Shown in pieces: positions 43,739-52,834 of a stretch of 64,000 nt of DNA. The notes under the pieces were generated by a model, which worked only from the letters and a program-made list of their open reading frames with translations, was not told where the DNA came from and made no database searches. The translations under genes were made by a program, and so were the position numbers. Source of the DNA: Nitrospira sp. (GTDB lineage: Bacteria; Nitrospirota; Nitrospiria; Nitrospirales; Nitrospiraceae); assembly GCA_030123605.1 (NCBI GenBank), contig CP126123.1, positions 4,245,237 through 4,309,236 on the forward strand, written 5' to 3'. Positions within the stretch are counted from its first letter, which is position 1. Each line of letters starts with the position of its first letter.

Positions 43739-44506
43739 ATGACGATTGCGGCGGTGGTGATTACGAAGGATGAAGAGGCAAACATCGCGGCCTGTCTGGA
43801 ATCGGTGCGTTGGGCCGATGAAACCGTCGTGGTGGATGCGGAGAGCCGGGATCGGACGGTTGAGATGGCGAAACGCTACACCGCACGCGTATTCGTCCGT
43901 TCCTGGCCAGGGTATGGCCCGCAGAAAAACTTCGGGATCGATCAAGCGGGCGCGGACTGGATCCTCGTCGTGGATGCGGACGAGCGGATCACCGACGGAT
44001 TACGACGGGAGATTCAGGCCCTCCTGACAGCAAGCCCTGACGCGGACATCGGAGGCTATGAGATTCCCAGGCGGAACTTCTTTTATGGGAAATGGATTCA
44101 AGGCGGCGGGCTGTATCCCGACTATCAGTTGCGGCTGTTTCGCAAGACCGCCGGCCGGTACGACGACGTGCGGTTGCACGAAAACTTTCACCTCACCGGA
44201 CGCAAGGAGCGGCTGCGGGAGCCGTTCGATCATTACAGCATGCCCACCGTCAACCATCACATCCGCAAGATGATGCGGTACACGACGCTGGGCGCGGAGG
44301 AGAAGCTGAAGCGAACCACGTCCGTCGGCGGATGGGTCATTGCCACGCACCATCTCGGCACGATGTTGAAGACGTTTGTCCTCCGCGGCGGCTATCGGGA
44401 TGGGGTGCATGGGCTGGTGGTGGCGTTGTTCGCCGGCCTCCATACGTTCGTCAAATATGCGAAGGCTTGGGAACGACTCAACGTGAAGCGCGGGGGCGGA
44501 GCGTGA
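43739..44506 (+). CDS. Glycosyltransferase family 2, WaaE/KdtX type (second copy)
   Basis: 255 residues, similar throughout to the preceding GT2 protein. It begins TIAAVVITKDEEANIAACLESVRWADETVVVDAESRDRT. WPGYGPQKNFGIDQAGADWILVVDADERI carries the donor-site acidic residues, and YPDYQLRLFRKTAGRYDDVRLHE and LHTFVKYAKAWERLN follow. Sequence and placement favour an LPS inner-core glucosyltransferase role. ATG 43739 begins two residues before the fold, so this start is firm. The gap to the preceding gene is 31 bp and holds nothing notable. Confidence 0.88.
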   Translation: MTIAAVVITKDEEANIAACLESVRWADETVVVDAESRDRTVEMAKRYTARVFVRSWPGYGPQKNFGIDQAGADWILVVDADERITDGLRREIQALLTASPDADIGGYEIPRRNFFYGKWIQGGGLYPDYQLRLFRKTAGRYDDVRLHENFHLTGRKERLREPFDHYSMPTVNHHIRKMMRYTTLGAEEKLKRTTSVGGWVIATHHLGTMLKTFVLRGGYRDGVHGLVVALFAGLHTFVKYAKAWERLNVKRGGGA

Positions 44507-44555
44507 GGGGGAACAAGAGGGGACGCAGGAGGTCGATGGAGGCCTCTTTCGCCTG

Positions 44556-45659
44556 ATGCGCATCGGGATCGACGCGGCCTCCATCGTGGGAGACAAGGGC
44601 GGCGTCGGCTGGCACACCCACCATCTTCTGCGGGCCCTGTTGGCATTGAATGAGGACGTCGAGTATGTCGGGTACCTCCGGCCCGGCTCCTTGCGAGGAG
44701 GCCGGCTCGAAGGTTGGCCGCTGCATGATCGCCTCCGTTGGGTGGAGGCGCCGAAGTGGGTGATGCCCTGGCGGGGTGCCTGGGACGGCCTCGATCTCTA
44801 CCATGGCCCCAATTTCAAGATGCAGACGACGGGGCGGTCGGGCGGCATCGTGACCATCCATGATCTCTGGCTTGCGCGCCATCCGGAATATTCACGAAAA
44901 CTGCTGGGGCAAGCAGGCTCGTCTCGGCGGGCCAGGGCCAGGGCCTTGCGGGCGCGGAAGGTGGTGACCGTGTCGGAGTTTTCGGCGCAGGAAATCGCGA
45001 CCCTCTACAGAATCGCGCGCGAGCACGTGGTCGTCATCCACAATGGGGTCTCCGAAGAGTTCGTTCCGGAGCAAGACGGACAGGTGATGGCCGACTTGCG
45101 GCGACGTTGGGCCATTCCAGCCGGCGGATTCATCCTGTTCGTCGGGGGGGCCGATCCGCGAAAGAACCATCGCGTCTTTTTGCAGGCCGTCGCACAAGTC
45201 CGTTCGCACCTGGGAGGGAGGGCCATCCTCCTCGTGGGCGACGAAGACCATCCCCGAGGAAGCTATAGGGCGACGGCGCAGGAATTGGGTGTGGAACAAG
45301 ATGTCCGTTGTACCGGACGTCTCGGCCGCGAAGACCTGCGGCGGCTCTATTCCTTCGCCGACCTGTTTGTCTTCCCTTCGCGTTATGAAGGGTTCGGCAT
45401 GCCGGTCTTGGAGGCCATGGCCTGCGGGGCCCCGACGATTACGTCCTCCATCTCCTCGTTGCCGGAGGTGGCAGGTGATGCAGCCCTGTTGGTGGACCCG
45501 GACGATGTCGAGGCCTTGGGTAAGGCGATGGTCAGGGTGTTGTCCGACCGACCTCTCCGGGAGGGCATGCGGCAACGGGGGTTCGAACGGGCGAAGCGCT
45601 TTACGTGGGACGACGCGGCGGCCCGTACGCTGGAGTTGTATCGTCGGTTGTGTGCATAG
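44556..45659 (+). CDS. Glycosyltransferase family 4
   Basis: 367 residues of GT-B fold. The N-terminus RIGIDAASIVGDKGGVGWHTHHLLRAL has the Gly-rich acceptor-side loop seen in mannosyltransferase-like GT4 proteins. DLYHGPNF, VTIHDLWLARHPEYS and VTVSEFSAQEI follow. The C-terminal half has FVGGADPRKNHRVFLQA and the E-x7-E pattern in PSRYEGFGMPVLEAMACGAPTI. The donor sugar is not predictable. It resembles the GT4 gene at 49.8 kb (both have VTIHD or ATIHD, a SEHS/SEFS turn and EGFG.P.LEAM), so both may act on one repeat unit. The ATG directly precedes the fold; 49 bp separate it from the GT2 gene. Confidence 0.87.
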   Translation: MRIGIDAASIVGDKGGVGWHTHHLLRALLALNEDVEYVGYLRPGSLRGGRLEGWPLHDRLRWVEAPKWVMPWRGAWDGLDLYHGPNFKMQTTGRSGGIVTIHDLWLARHPEYSRKLLGQAGSSRRARARALRARKVVTVSEFSAQEIATLYRIAREHVVVIHNGVSEEFVPEQDGQVMADLRRRWAIPAGGFILFVGGADPRKNHRVFLQAVAQVRSHLGGRAILLVGDEDHPRGSYRATAQELGVEQDVRCTGRLGREDLRRLYSFADLFVFPSRYEGFGMPVLEAMACGAPTITSSISSLPEVAGDAALLVDPDDVEALGKAMVRVLSDRPLREGMRQRGFERAKRFTWDDAAARTLELYRRLCA

Positions 45660-45720
45660 GAGTCTGTCATGCCGGCGGGAGACCCCGCGGCCTCATCCAT
45701 CTGTCGGACGCGCGATTATC

Positions 45721-46770
45721 ATGGCGAAAATTCGTGTCCTCCATGTCACCAACAAGTTGGAACTCGGCGGGACGGAAAAGACTCTTCAAATCTTCTGCCG
45801 GTATCTCGACCGGTCACAGTTCGAAGTGTTCGCCTGTGGTCGTTTGGGTGGAGGGGTTCGCGCCGACGAATTGGCGCGGGCGGATATTCCGGTCTTCATT
45901 CAGCCGCCCGATTTGACGCAATTGGTGCGCGAGCACAAGATCGATATTTGCCACGTGCATCGAGCCGGGACGCATGAACCGGGGCTGTTGCCGCACAAAC
46001 GTCAAGGATGGCCGCGCATCGTGGAGACCAATGTCTTCCATGCCCTCGATGAGCAGGAGGGGGATCGCATCGATGCCCATTGCTTCGTCTCGGAGAGTTC
46101 CAAGGCGACCTATGTGCGCCGATACGGGCGGCAGGCGGGCAAACGGTATGAAACCATCTACAATCCGGTGGATTTTTCCGAATTCGATCCGACCCGCAGA
46201 CCCTTCAGTTCCACAATCGGGCGGTGTAGTCGCGCCGACGATCAGAAGTGGCACGATGTGTGTTTGCACAGTCTGCCGAAAATCTTTCGAAAGGTGCCCG
46301 ATGCACGTTGCGTGATCCAGGGCGCGACCGATCGGGTCAGGGCCAAGCTGGCCAGCCTCGGGCTTGGCGGGCGAGTCCGGTTGCAGGAACCCTCCGTTCA
46401 TGTCGGGGATTTCTACCGGCAGGTGGATGTGTTTACCCATGGGTCGCGGATCGGGGAAACCTTCGGATGCGTCATTGCGGAAGCCATGGCCAACCGTATT
46501 CCGGTCGTGACCCTGAGCACGCCGCAACGCAAGAAGGCCAATGCCCAGGCAGAGTTGGTCGAGCACAACGTGACGGGATTCGTCTGTCGCTGGCAATGGC
46601 AGTATGCGGGAGCGGTCATTGAGCTGCTCCGCAACGAAGAGTTGCGCGCGACGTTCGGTCGCCGAAGTTACGAGAAGGCCCGTGAGCATTTCGAGGCGGG
46701 AGCCCTCACCCGTCGGTTGGCGCAGCTCTATCGCGATCTCATGGATATGCCGTCCCGGCATCACGTGTGA
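45721..46770 (+). CDS. Glycosyltransferase family 4
   Basis: 349 residues. The N-terminus AKIRVLHVTNKLELGGTEKTLQIFCRYL is a typical GT4 start with the GG-T-E loop. HVHRAGTHEPGL, CFVSESSKATYVRRYG, YNPVDFSEF and the donor-site pattern GETFGCVIAEAMANRIPVV with E-x7-E follow. It differs from neighbouring GT4 proteins in the sequence around the donor site and is not a recent duplicate. ATG 45721 opens right at the fold; a longer open frame from 45289 lies over the preceding gene in another phase and is discarded. Function within core or O-antigen assembly is not resolvable. Confidence 0.86.
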   Translation: MAKIRVLHVTNKLELGGTEKTLQIFCRYLDRSQFEVFACGRLGGGVRADELARADIPVFIQPPDLTQLVREHKIDICHVHRAGTHEPGLLPHKRQGWPRIVETNVFHALDEQEGDRIDAHCFVSESSKATYVRRYGRQAGKRYETIYNPVDFSEFDPTRRPFSSTIGRCSRADDQKWHDVCLHSLPKIFRKVPDARCVIQGATDRVRAKLASLGLGGRVRLQEPSVHVGDFYRQVDVFTHGSRIGETFGCVIAEAMANRIPVVTLSTPQRKKANAQAELVEHNVTGFVCRWQWQYAGAVIELLRNEELRATFGRRSYEKAREHFEAGALTRRLAQLYRDLMDMPSRHHV

Positions 46771-46807
46771 ACGTACGAGTTTTTGAATGATGTTGAAGAA
46801 GGACTCT

Positions 46808-47839
46808 ATGGTTCCTGTGGTCTGTACCAATATCCTGGTCATCAAGCTGCGACACATCGGCGACGTGCTTCTTTCGACGCCCGTGTTGCGGGCCTTGCGC
46901 GAGGCTTATCCCGATGCGCGGCTGACCCTGCTGCTCAACCGCGGAACCGAGGGAGTGCTGACGCACAATCCGGATGTGAACGAAGTCTTGTGTATCGAGA
47001 AAGGCGCTTGGGACGCTCAATTGAAGTTCGTGCAGATGTTGCGGCGTCGCGCGTTCGATTGCGTCATCGACCTAACCGACGGGGATCGATCGGCGGTCAT
47101 CAGCTTGGCGACCGGCGCGCCGGTCAGGGTGGGATTCAATGCCGAACACCGTTGGCGGGGCCTCTTCTACAGCGCTGTGGCCAAGCCGCGCCCGACGGAC
47201 CGGCATCGGGTGGATTATGATCTCTGTGCCCTTCGAACGCTGGGCCTCGACCCGAAACCCGGTATGCCGGCGCTGCATGTGTCGCAGGCGGAGGAACAGA
47301 TGGTGGAGGCCTGGTTGCAGGAAAACGGCTTGTTGCCGTCGGACGCCTCGCCGTTGCTGATCCTGTTGCAGCCGGGGGCGCGTTACTCGTTGAAGGTTTG
47401 GCCCCATGAGCGCTTTGCCCAGCTGGCCGACCGCCTCGCCGACACGTTTTCCTGCAGGATTCTTTTAGGCGGTGATCAGCGGGAACGGGAGATTGCCGAG
47501 TTGGTGGCCCGCAACACGCGCTGTGCCCCCAAGGTGGCGGCGGGCAGGTTTTCCCTGCTCCAGTTTGCCGCACTGATGAAACGTTGTGCCCTGTTCGTCG
47601 GGAACGACGGCGGGGCGATGCACATTGCGGCGGCGATGGGGACTCCGGTGGTGGCGCTCTTCGGACCGACCTATCCGCGACGCTGGGGGCCGCGCGGTGG
47701 GCCCGCGCAGGTTATCTACAAAGGGCTGGATTGCCGGGCCTGCTACCATCCGACCTGCTTGCGCGGCGACGACAGTTGCATGCAACAAATCACGGTGGAC
47801 GAAGTGTTTGACGCCTGTGTCCGGTCGTTGAAGGTCTAG
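46808..47839 (+). CDS. Glycosyltransferase family 9 (heptosyltransferase, WaaQ-like)
   Basis: About 343 residues. NILVIKLRHIGDVLLSTPVLRALREAYP is the WaaQ/heptosyltransferase III type N-terminus (KLRHIGD). CVIDLTDGDRSA, ILLQPGARYSLKVWP, LFVGNDGGAMHIAAAMGTPVVALFGPTYP and the closing Cys cluster CRACYHPTCLRGDDSCM follow. It is the third GT9-type gene in the window. Start: ATG 46808 has AAGGA five bases upstream; ATG 46787 or 46790 would add seven or fewer residues. The place of the added heptose in the core is not known. WaaQ identity rests on the motif only. Confidence 0.83.
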   Translation: MVPVVCTNILVIKLRHIGDVLLSTPVLRALREAYPDARLTLLLNRGTEGVLTHNPDVNEVLCIEKGAWDAQLKFVQMLRRRAFDCVIDLTDGDRSAVISLATGAPVRVGFNAEHRWRGLFYSAVAKPRPTDRHRVDYDLCALRTLGLDPKPGMPALHVSQAEEQMVEAWLQENGLLPSDASPLLILLQPGARYSLKVWPHERFAQLADRLADTFSCRILLGGDQREREIAELVARNTRCAPKVAAGRFSLLQFAALMKRCALFVGNDGGAMHIAAAMGTPVVALFGPTYPRRWGPRGGPAQVIYKGLDCRACYHPTCLRGDDSCMQQITVDEVFDACVRSLKV

Positions 47840-47869
47840 CGACGCGCGGCCTCCCGTCAGCCGATCCGC

Positions 47870-48949
47870 ATGAAGGTTCTTTACCTGACAGATCCGGATC
47901 TCGACTATCTGGCCGATCAGATCTACGATGGGCTCTGCGCCGTACTGGGTTGGCAGAATGTCTTTGACTTCCCGCAGAAAGCCGCGTATCACGAGCCCGG
48001 CGCGCGCGTGGGCTATCTCGCTCAAAATCCGGGGCATCCCTATGGAGTGGAAGGTCTCGCCGGGATGATCGGTGAGCGACAGGTCGATCTGGCGATCCTG
48101 TCTTCGCCTCGACGCGGAGCGGTGAACGCCTATCGCGAGCTTGCGGCGCGAGTTGAACTTCCGCCCCTGGTGCTGCTGGACGGAGAAGACGACGGTCGGA
48201 TTCGTGCGGAGCTTTTCCGGTCGGTCGGGGCGGCACTCTACTTCAAACGCGAATTTCCTCTCGGCGACAGAGGGTGCGACGGTGCCTGGTTCAAATCCGT
48301 TGGACGGTCCGACTCGACCGACTTTGCAGCCCGGACGCATCCGCTGCCGTTTTCCGTCACGGGCGCCTCGCTGGTGCCCGCGCCGGTTGTGTCCCGAGAT
48401 ATCGATATTTCGTTCGTCGGGAGGGCTTCGCATCGGAAACGCGTGAGAGCGGTCAGGCTGTTGAGGGAGGCGGCGGATCTTCGTTTCGAGGGAGGGCTGT
48501 ATGTGGATGCATCGGACCGCTCTTCAAAGGTCGCTGAGTCCTGGTTTGGAGTGATGGCGGCGAAACTGATGGGAGACCCTCCTGCCAGGGGGGCGATTCA
48601 ACGGATGCGGCCCGACGACTATCGTGCATTACTCGGCAGATCGAAAACGGCCTTGTCGATACGGGGCGGCGGGTTCGATACCGTTCGATACTGGGAAATC
48701 ATCGCCTCGAAGACTCCGCTGATTTCGGAGCCGCCGGACATCGTGATCCCTCAGAATTTCGAGCATGGCGTTCATGCGATTTTTTGCCGATCCGATCTGG
48801 AGGATCTTCCGGAGTGGGTGCGCCGGCTGCGGGCCGACGAGTCGGAGCGGCAACGGATGGCGGAGGCGGCGTATGCGCATCTCCTGGCGTTCCATACGAC
48901 GGAGCGCCGTGCGACCTATTTGCTCGATCTGTGCCGGCGGTCGTTATGA
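47870..48949 (+). CDS. CgeB-like glycosyltransferase-family protein
   Basis: 359 residues, weakly recognised. The N-terminal half has MKVLYLTDPDLDYLADQIYDGL and VDLAILSSPRRG; the C-terminal half has DIDISFVGRASHRKRVRAVRLL, an alternation of strand and loop like CgeB/SpmB-type GT-B proteins, and RYWEIIASKTPLISEP near the donor site. Proteins of this kind appear in O-antigen and spore-maturation loci and are presumed glycosyltransferases acting on unusual sugars. The catalytic residues cannot be assigned by eye. It lies between a GT9 and a GT2 gene on the same strand, 30 bp from the first and 10 bp from the second. Confidence 0.65.
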   Translation: MKVLYLTDPDLDYLADQIYDGLCAVLGWQNVFDFPQKAAYHEPGARVGYLAQNPGHPYGVEGLAGMIGERQVDLAILSSPRRGAVNAYRELAARVELPPLVLLDGEDDGRIRAELFRSVGAALYFKREFPLGDRGCDGAWFKSVGRSDSTDFAARTHPLPFSVTGASLVPAPVVSRDIDISFVGRASHRKRVRAVRLLREAADLRFEGGLYVDASDRSSKVAESWFGVMAAKLMGDPPARGAIQRMRPDDYRALLGRSKTALSIRGGGFDTVRYWEIIASKTPLISEPPDIVIPQNFEHGVHAIFCRSDLEDLPEWVRRLRADESERQRMAEAAYAHLLAFHTTERRATYLLDLCRRSL

Positions 48950-48959
48950 GGACGTGTCG

Positions 48960-49751
48960 ATGAAATCCGTCAGTCTGGTCATCGCTCTCTACAATCAGCT
49001 CGACTATACCCGCCGTTGTATCGCGTCGATCATGGAGCATACGCCGCGTCCGTTCGAATTGATCCTCATCGACAACGGATGTGCGGACGGGACCGCCGAG
49101 TATGTGCGCGAGGTCGATGCCACCGTCATCACCAACGACACCAACCTCGGTTGTGCCAAGGCGTGGAACCAGGGCATTCGCGCCAGTCGCGGCCAGGTGG
49201 TCGGCATCCTGAACAATGACATCGTGGTGACGCCCGGCTGGCTCGAGACCCTCTGCGCGTTCATGGAGCGCGGGCCGTATGGGATCGTCTGTCCCTCCGC
49301 GCGCGAAGGCCTGCTGGATTACGATTTGCCCGCCTATGCCCGCGAGTTTACGAGCGCCTGTGCCGAGGCGGTACGGGAAGATCTCTACGCCCCCTGTATG
49401 TTGATCGATCGGGCGGTCTTTGATCGCATCGGATTGTTCGACGATGCGTTTTCCTACGGAGGGTGTGAAGACACGGATTTTCGCTGGCGGACGGAGCAGG
49501 CTGGTTTCGGAGTCGCGATGACGGGAGCCGTGTTGATACACCATTTTTCGATGGTGACGCAGAACTCGATCAAGCGAACGGAGACGGATCAATATTGGAA
49601 TCACAACATGGCGCACTTCCGGAGCAAATGGGGGCGAACCATTCGCGGGAATTGGTTCGAACGACGATGGACCGATCTCAGAAACAAGTGGGTGAAACGA
49701 TATGAACGGTTCCGCTTCGGTCATACGTTGGTCGAAAAACCCTTTCAATGA
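48960..49751 (+). CDS. Glycosyltransferase family 2 (rhamnosyltransferase-like)
   Basis: 263 residues. SVSLVIALYNQLDYTRRCIASIMEHT is the GT2 start; ELILIDNGCADGTAEYV, TNLGCAKAWNQGIRASRGQVVGILNNDIVVTPGWL (DxD-like NNDIV) and GLFDDAFSYGGCEDTDFRWR complete the GT-A fold. The NNDI motif and the CEDTDFRWR block are frequent in rhamnosyl- and related transferases of O-antigen clusters, and an rml operon lies downstream, so L-rhamnose is a reasonable but unproven donor. ATG 48960 opens at the fold. A longer open frame from 48765 is in the preceding gene and is ignored. Confidence 0.85.
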   Translation: MKSVSLVIALYNQLDYTRRCIASIMEHTPRPFELILIDNGCADGTAEYVREVDATVITNDTNLGCAKAWNQGIRASRGQVVGILNNDIVVTPGWLETLCAFMERGPYGIVCPSAREGLLDYDLPAYAREFTSACAEAVREDLYAPCMLIDRAVFDRIGLFDDAFSYGGCEDTDFRWRTEQAGFGVAMTGAVLIHHFSMVTQNSIKRTETDQYWNHNMAHFRSKWGRTIRGNWFERRWTDLRNKWVKRYERFRFGHTLVEKPFQ

Positions 49752-49829
49752 GTCGGTGGGGGACCACGCCGGATCTCATGCGGTCCGCCGGGCGCCATGC
49801 GACGGGGTTCGCATGACCATTCAACGGCG

Positions 49830-50924
49830 ATGGCGTCATCCGTGAGAATTGCGATTGCCGCCTGGCATCTCAAAAACTCCAACGTCGGGATCGGGCGGTA
49901 TGCGCGGGAATTGATCGATGCCCTCGGGCGCGTGGATTGCACGAACGACTACCGGATCCTGCTCCCGGACGCAGAGCATCCGTTCACCGAACGTCCGAAC
50001 ATGCAGTATCACACGGTGCGAGTCCCGTTGTTTCGCAGACGTGTCTGGGAACAGGTCGCCTCGTTTGTGGCAGGCCCCTACGATGTGCTGCACTTTCCTT
50101 ACGACTCCTGTGTCGCTTGGAAGCGCGGGAAGTTTGTCGCCACGATCCACGACGCTAAACCCCTGTTGTTTCCGGATCTCCGTTCCCCGACGAATCTCAA
50201 CAGCCGCATCGAACAGTGGTTGGTGGGAGATCGCTGGAAGACGATCGATCATGTGATCACCGTGTCGGAACATTCGCGACGCGATATCCTCGCGCATGCG
50301 CCGCTTCGTCCTGATCAGACGACCGTGACGCCCCTCGGCCTCGACGCCGGGCGGTTCCAGCCTGCCGCACAGGATCGAGAGGGAAAACCCTTCGTCTTCT
50401 GCGTTGCCGGGTCCGATCCGACCAAGAACGTCGGGTGCCTCGTCGAAGCATTTGCGAAGCTCCCCGCATCCCTTCGCCATCGATTCGATCTCTTGTTGGC
50501 GGGGGATGTCTGCAAGCGAGCGGACATCCGCGGGGCCGTTGAACGTCATGGTATCGTCGCACAGACCAAGCTAGTGGGTGTGGTGTCGGATGCGGAATTG
50601 GTCCGCTATTATCAGCAGGCCACGGTGTTCGTTTTTCCTTCGCTGTACGAAGGGTTCGGCCTTCCTATGTTGGAGGCGATGGGCTGCGGCTGTCCGGTGA
50701 TCTGTTCAAACGTGGCGTCGTTGCCCGAGGTCGCAGGCGAGGCCGCCTTGCTGATCGATCCGCGTCAGAGCGGACAGTTGGCGGGAGAGCTTACCAGGTT
50801 GCTCGAGTCCCCGGTTTTGCAGGCGACGCTCAGGGCGCGCGGCTTGGCCAGGGCGAAAGAGTTTACGTGGGACCGAACGGCGAAACAGACGGTGGCGGCC
50901 TATGAGACGGTGGTCGGGCGGTGA
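49830..50924 (+). CDS. Glycosyltransferase family 4
   Basis: 364 residues. [28 protein letters not shown] carries the Gly-rich acceptor loop; [37 protein letters not shown] and [18 protein letters not shown] follow. The donor pattern is [23 protein letters not shown]. It is related to the GT4 protein at 44.6 kb, with the same order of blocks; WbpX/MtfB-type mannosyltransferases are similar. ATG 49830 is chosen as the last start before the fold; 49797 would add 11 residues. The next 146 bp are non-coding and appear to start a new transcription unit at rmlA. Confidence 0.87.
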   Translation: MASSVRIAIAAWHLKNSNVGIGRYARELIDALGRVDCTNDYRILLPDAEHPFTERPNMQYHTVRVPLFRRRVWEQVASFVAGPYDVLHFPYDSCVAWKRGKFVATIHDAKPLLFPDLRSPTNLNSRIEQWLVGDRWKTIDHVITVSEHSRRDILAHAPLRPDQTTVTPLGLDAGRFQPAAQDREGKPFVFCVAGSDPTKNVGCLVEAFAKLPASLRHRFDLLLAGDVCKRADIRGAVERHGIVAQTKLVGVVSDAELVRYYQQATVFVFPSLYEGFGLPMLEAMGCGCPVICSNVASLPEVAGEAALLIDPRQSGQLAGELTRLLESPVLQATLRARGLARAKEFTWDRTAKQTVAAYETVVGR

Positions 50925-50992
50925 CGCCCTGCCGCGATGATCGAATTTTCTGGTCTGAAAGAGGGACGAGAGGCTAAGATCCAGTTCATCGA

Positions 50993-51022
50993 TGGTCGCT
51001 GAGAAGCCTCGAGTGGTATAAG
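50993..51022 (+). promoter_or_regulatory. Weak candidate promoter before rmlA
   Basis: TATAAG at 51017-51022 is a good -10 box; the best -35 in range is TGGTCG at 50993-50998 (18-bp spacing, three matches). The 146-bp gap has no other signal. It is listed because the GT run ends here and rmlA begins a distinct nucleotide-sugar operon. Confidence 0.25.
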
Positions 51023-51070
51023 ATCACGTTTTCTTCCGATCCGATCGTATCGTTGCCTTGGGGGTGATGG

Positions 51071-51805
51071 ATGAAGGGTGTCGTGCTTGCCGGCGGTCTC
51101 GGGTCCCGATTGCTGCCTCTCACCAAAGTCACGAACAAACATCTTTTGCCGGTCTACGACAAGCCGATGATCTATTACCCGATCCAGACGCTGGTGAACG
51201 CCGGCATCACGGAGGTCATGCTGGTGACGGGCGGCAACAGCGCCGGTGATTTTCTCAAGTTGTTGGGCAATGGCCGGGACTTTGGGTTGAAGCACCTCAG
51301 TTATACCTACCAGCAGGGGGAGGGAGGCATCGCCGATGCCTTGCGGCTGGCGGAGCATTTCGCCGACCAGGGGCCGGTCTGTGTCGTATTAGGAGACAAT
51401 TTGATTCAGGGTAATATCGCCCAGGCGGCTGAGGCCTTCCGTGCGCAAAAAACCGGCGCCAAGATTCTCCTCAAGGAAGTGAAGGATCCGCAGCGGTTCG
51501 GTGTGCCGCATCTCGATGGTGACCGGGTGCTGAGTATCGAGGAGAAGCCGACACAGCCCAAGTCGTCCTACGCGGTGACCGGCATCTATTTCTACGATGC
51601 CCGCGTATTCGACATCACCAAGACCCTCCGGCCTTCCGGGCGAGGCGAACTGGAGATCACGGATGTCAACAACGCCTATATCGCCTCGGGAGAGTTGACC
51701 TGGAATCTGTTGGACGGCTGGTGGACGGATGCGGGCACGATCGAATCGCTTTTCGCGGCCAACCAGCTGGTGGCCCAGACCGGAGCGAACAGGATGGAGT
51801 TCTAG
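51071..51805 (+). CDS. rmlA: Glucose-1-phosphate thymidylyltransferase (RmlA type)
   Basis: Makes dTDP-glucose for rhamnose and related deoxysugars. KGVVLAGGLGSRLLPLTKVTNKHLLPVYDKPMIYYP is the canonical RmlA loop. VCVVLGDNLIQGNI, DPQRFGVP, SIEEKPTQPKSSYAVTGIYFYDARVF and ITDVNNAYI follow. At 244 residues it belongs to the shorter RmlA form that lacks the C-terminal extension of the E. coli enzyme (about 290). The stop abuts the rmlB ATG with no gap. The neighbours rmlB and rmlD set the pathway; the 3,5-epimerase gene rmlC is not adjacent. Confidence 0.92.
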   Translation: MKGVVLAGGLGSRLLPLTKVTNKHLLPVYDKPMIYYPIQTLVNAGITEVMLVTGGNSAGDFLKLLGNGRDFGLKHLSYTYQQGEGGIADALRLAEHFADQGPVCVVLGDNLIQGNIAQAAEAFRAQKTGAKILLKEVKDPQRFGVPHLDGDRVLSIEEKPTQPKSSYAVTGIYFYDARVFDITKTLRPSGRGELEITDVNNAYIASGELTWNLLDGWWTDAGTIESLFAANQLVAQTGANRMEF

Positions 51806-52834
51806 ATGCGTATTCTCGTGACGGGCGGCGCCGGCTTCATCGGCTCGCATCTGGTGCGGCGATTGGTGGAGAGCGGCCGCCATACGGTCGTCAACCTCGA
51901 TGCGCTCAAGTATTCCGGCAACCTCGAAAACCTCACGGATCTGGCCGGGCACCCGCAGTACCGCTTCGTGCAGGCGGATATTTGCGACCAGAAGGTGGTG
52001 CATGCGGTTCTGAACGAGCATCGGATCGAAGGCATCATCAACTGCGCCGCGGAAACCCATGTCGATCGATCGATTCTCGATCCGGGAGCCTTCGCCCGCA
52101 CCGATGTGGTGGGCACGGGCATCTTGTTGGAGGAAGCGCGCCAGGCCGGGGTCCTGCGGTTCCTGCAAGTCAGCACGGATGAGGTCTATGGCAGCGTCGA
52201 GCAGGGAAGCTCCACGGAGGAAGATCGATTGGAACCGAGGAGTCCCTATTCGGCGAGCAAGGCCGGCGGGGACCTACTGGTGCTGAGTTATTGGACGACC
52301 TATCGATTCCCGGTGTTGGTGACGCGCGGCAGCAATACCTATGGGCCGAACCAATATCCCGAAAAATTCATTCCCTTGTTTGTGACGAACGCGATCGAGG
52401 GAGAACCGCTGCCTCTGTATGGCGACGGCAAGAACTGCCGGGATTGGCTGTCGGTCTACGACCATGCGGCAGGCATCGAGCATGTGTTCGACCAGGGGCA
52501 GCCGGGGACCGTCTACAACGTCGGCGGCGGGAACGAACGCGAGAACCTGACGGTGGCTGAACAGATCGTCGCGGCGCTGGGCAAACCCCGCTCACTCATT
52601 CGCTTCGTGCAGGACCGTCCGGGACATGACCGCCGCTATTCCATCGATTGCAGCCGGCTGTGCGCCCTTGGATGGACGCCCCGCGTGCCGTTCGAAGAGG
52701 GGCTGAAGCAGACGGTCGAATGGTATCGCACCCATGAGAGCTGGTGGCGGACCATCAAGTCCGGAGAGTTCAAGGACTATTATCGGCAGCAATATGCCAA
52801 GCGGCTGCAGAAGGGGACGGCGTGCGGATCGTAA
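51806..52834 (+). CDS. rmlB: dTDP-glucose 4,6-dehydratase
   Basis: An NAD-dependent extended short-chain dehydrogenase that forms dTDP-4-keto-6-deoxyglucose; 342 residues. The cofactor loop is VTGGAGFIGSHLVRRLV; NCAAETHVDRSI, FLQVSTDEVYGSVEQG (catalytic DE pair), SPYSASKAGGD (YxxxK), TRGSNTYGPNQYPEKFIP and RDWLSVYDHAAGIEHV are all RmlB signatures. Note that the canonical CRDW-x-Y-V block is present as CRDWLSVYD. It starts immediately after rmlA and its end overlaps rmlD by 13 bp, so it is a translationally linked operon. Nothing unusual was seen. Confidence 0.95.
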   Translation: MRILVTGGAGFIGSHLVRRLVESGRHTVVNLDALKYSGNLENLTDLAGHPQYRFVQADICDQKVVHAVLNEHRIEGIINCAAETHVDRSILDPGAFARTDVVGTGILLEEARQAGVLRFLQVSTDEVYGSVEQGSSTEEDRLEPRSPYSASKAGGDLLVLSYWTTYRFPVLVTRGSNTYGPNQYPEKFIPLFVTNAIEGEPLPLYGDGKNCRDWLSVYDHAAGIEHVFDQGQPGTVYNVGGGNERENLTVAEQIVAALGKPRSLIRFVQDRPGHDRRYSIDCSRLCALGWTPRVPFEEGLKQTVEWYRTHESWWRTIKSGEFKDYYRQQYAKRLQKGTACGS

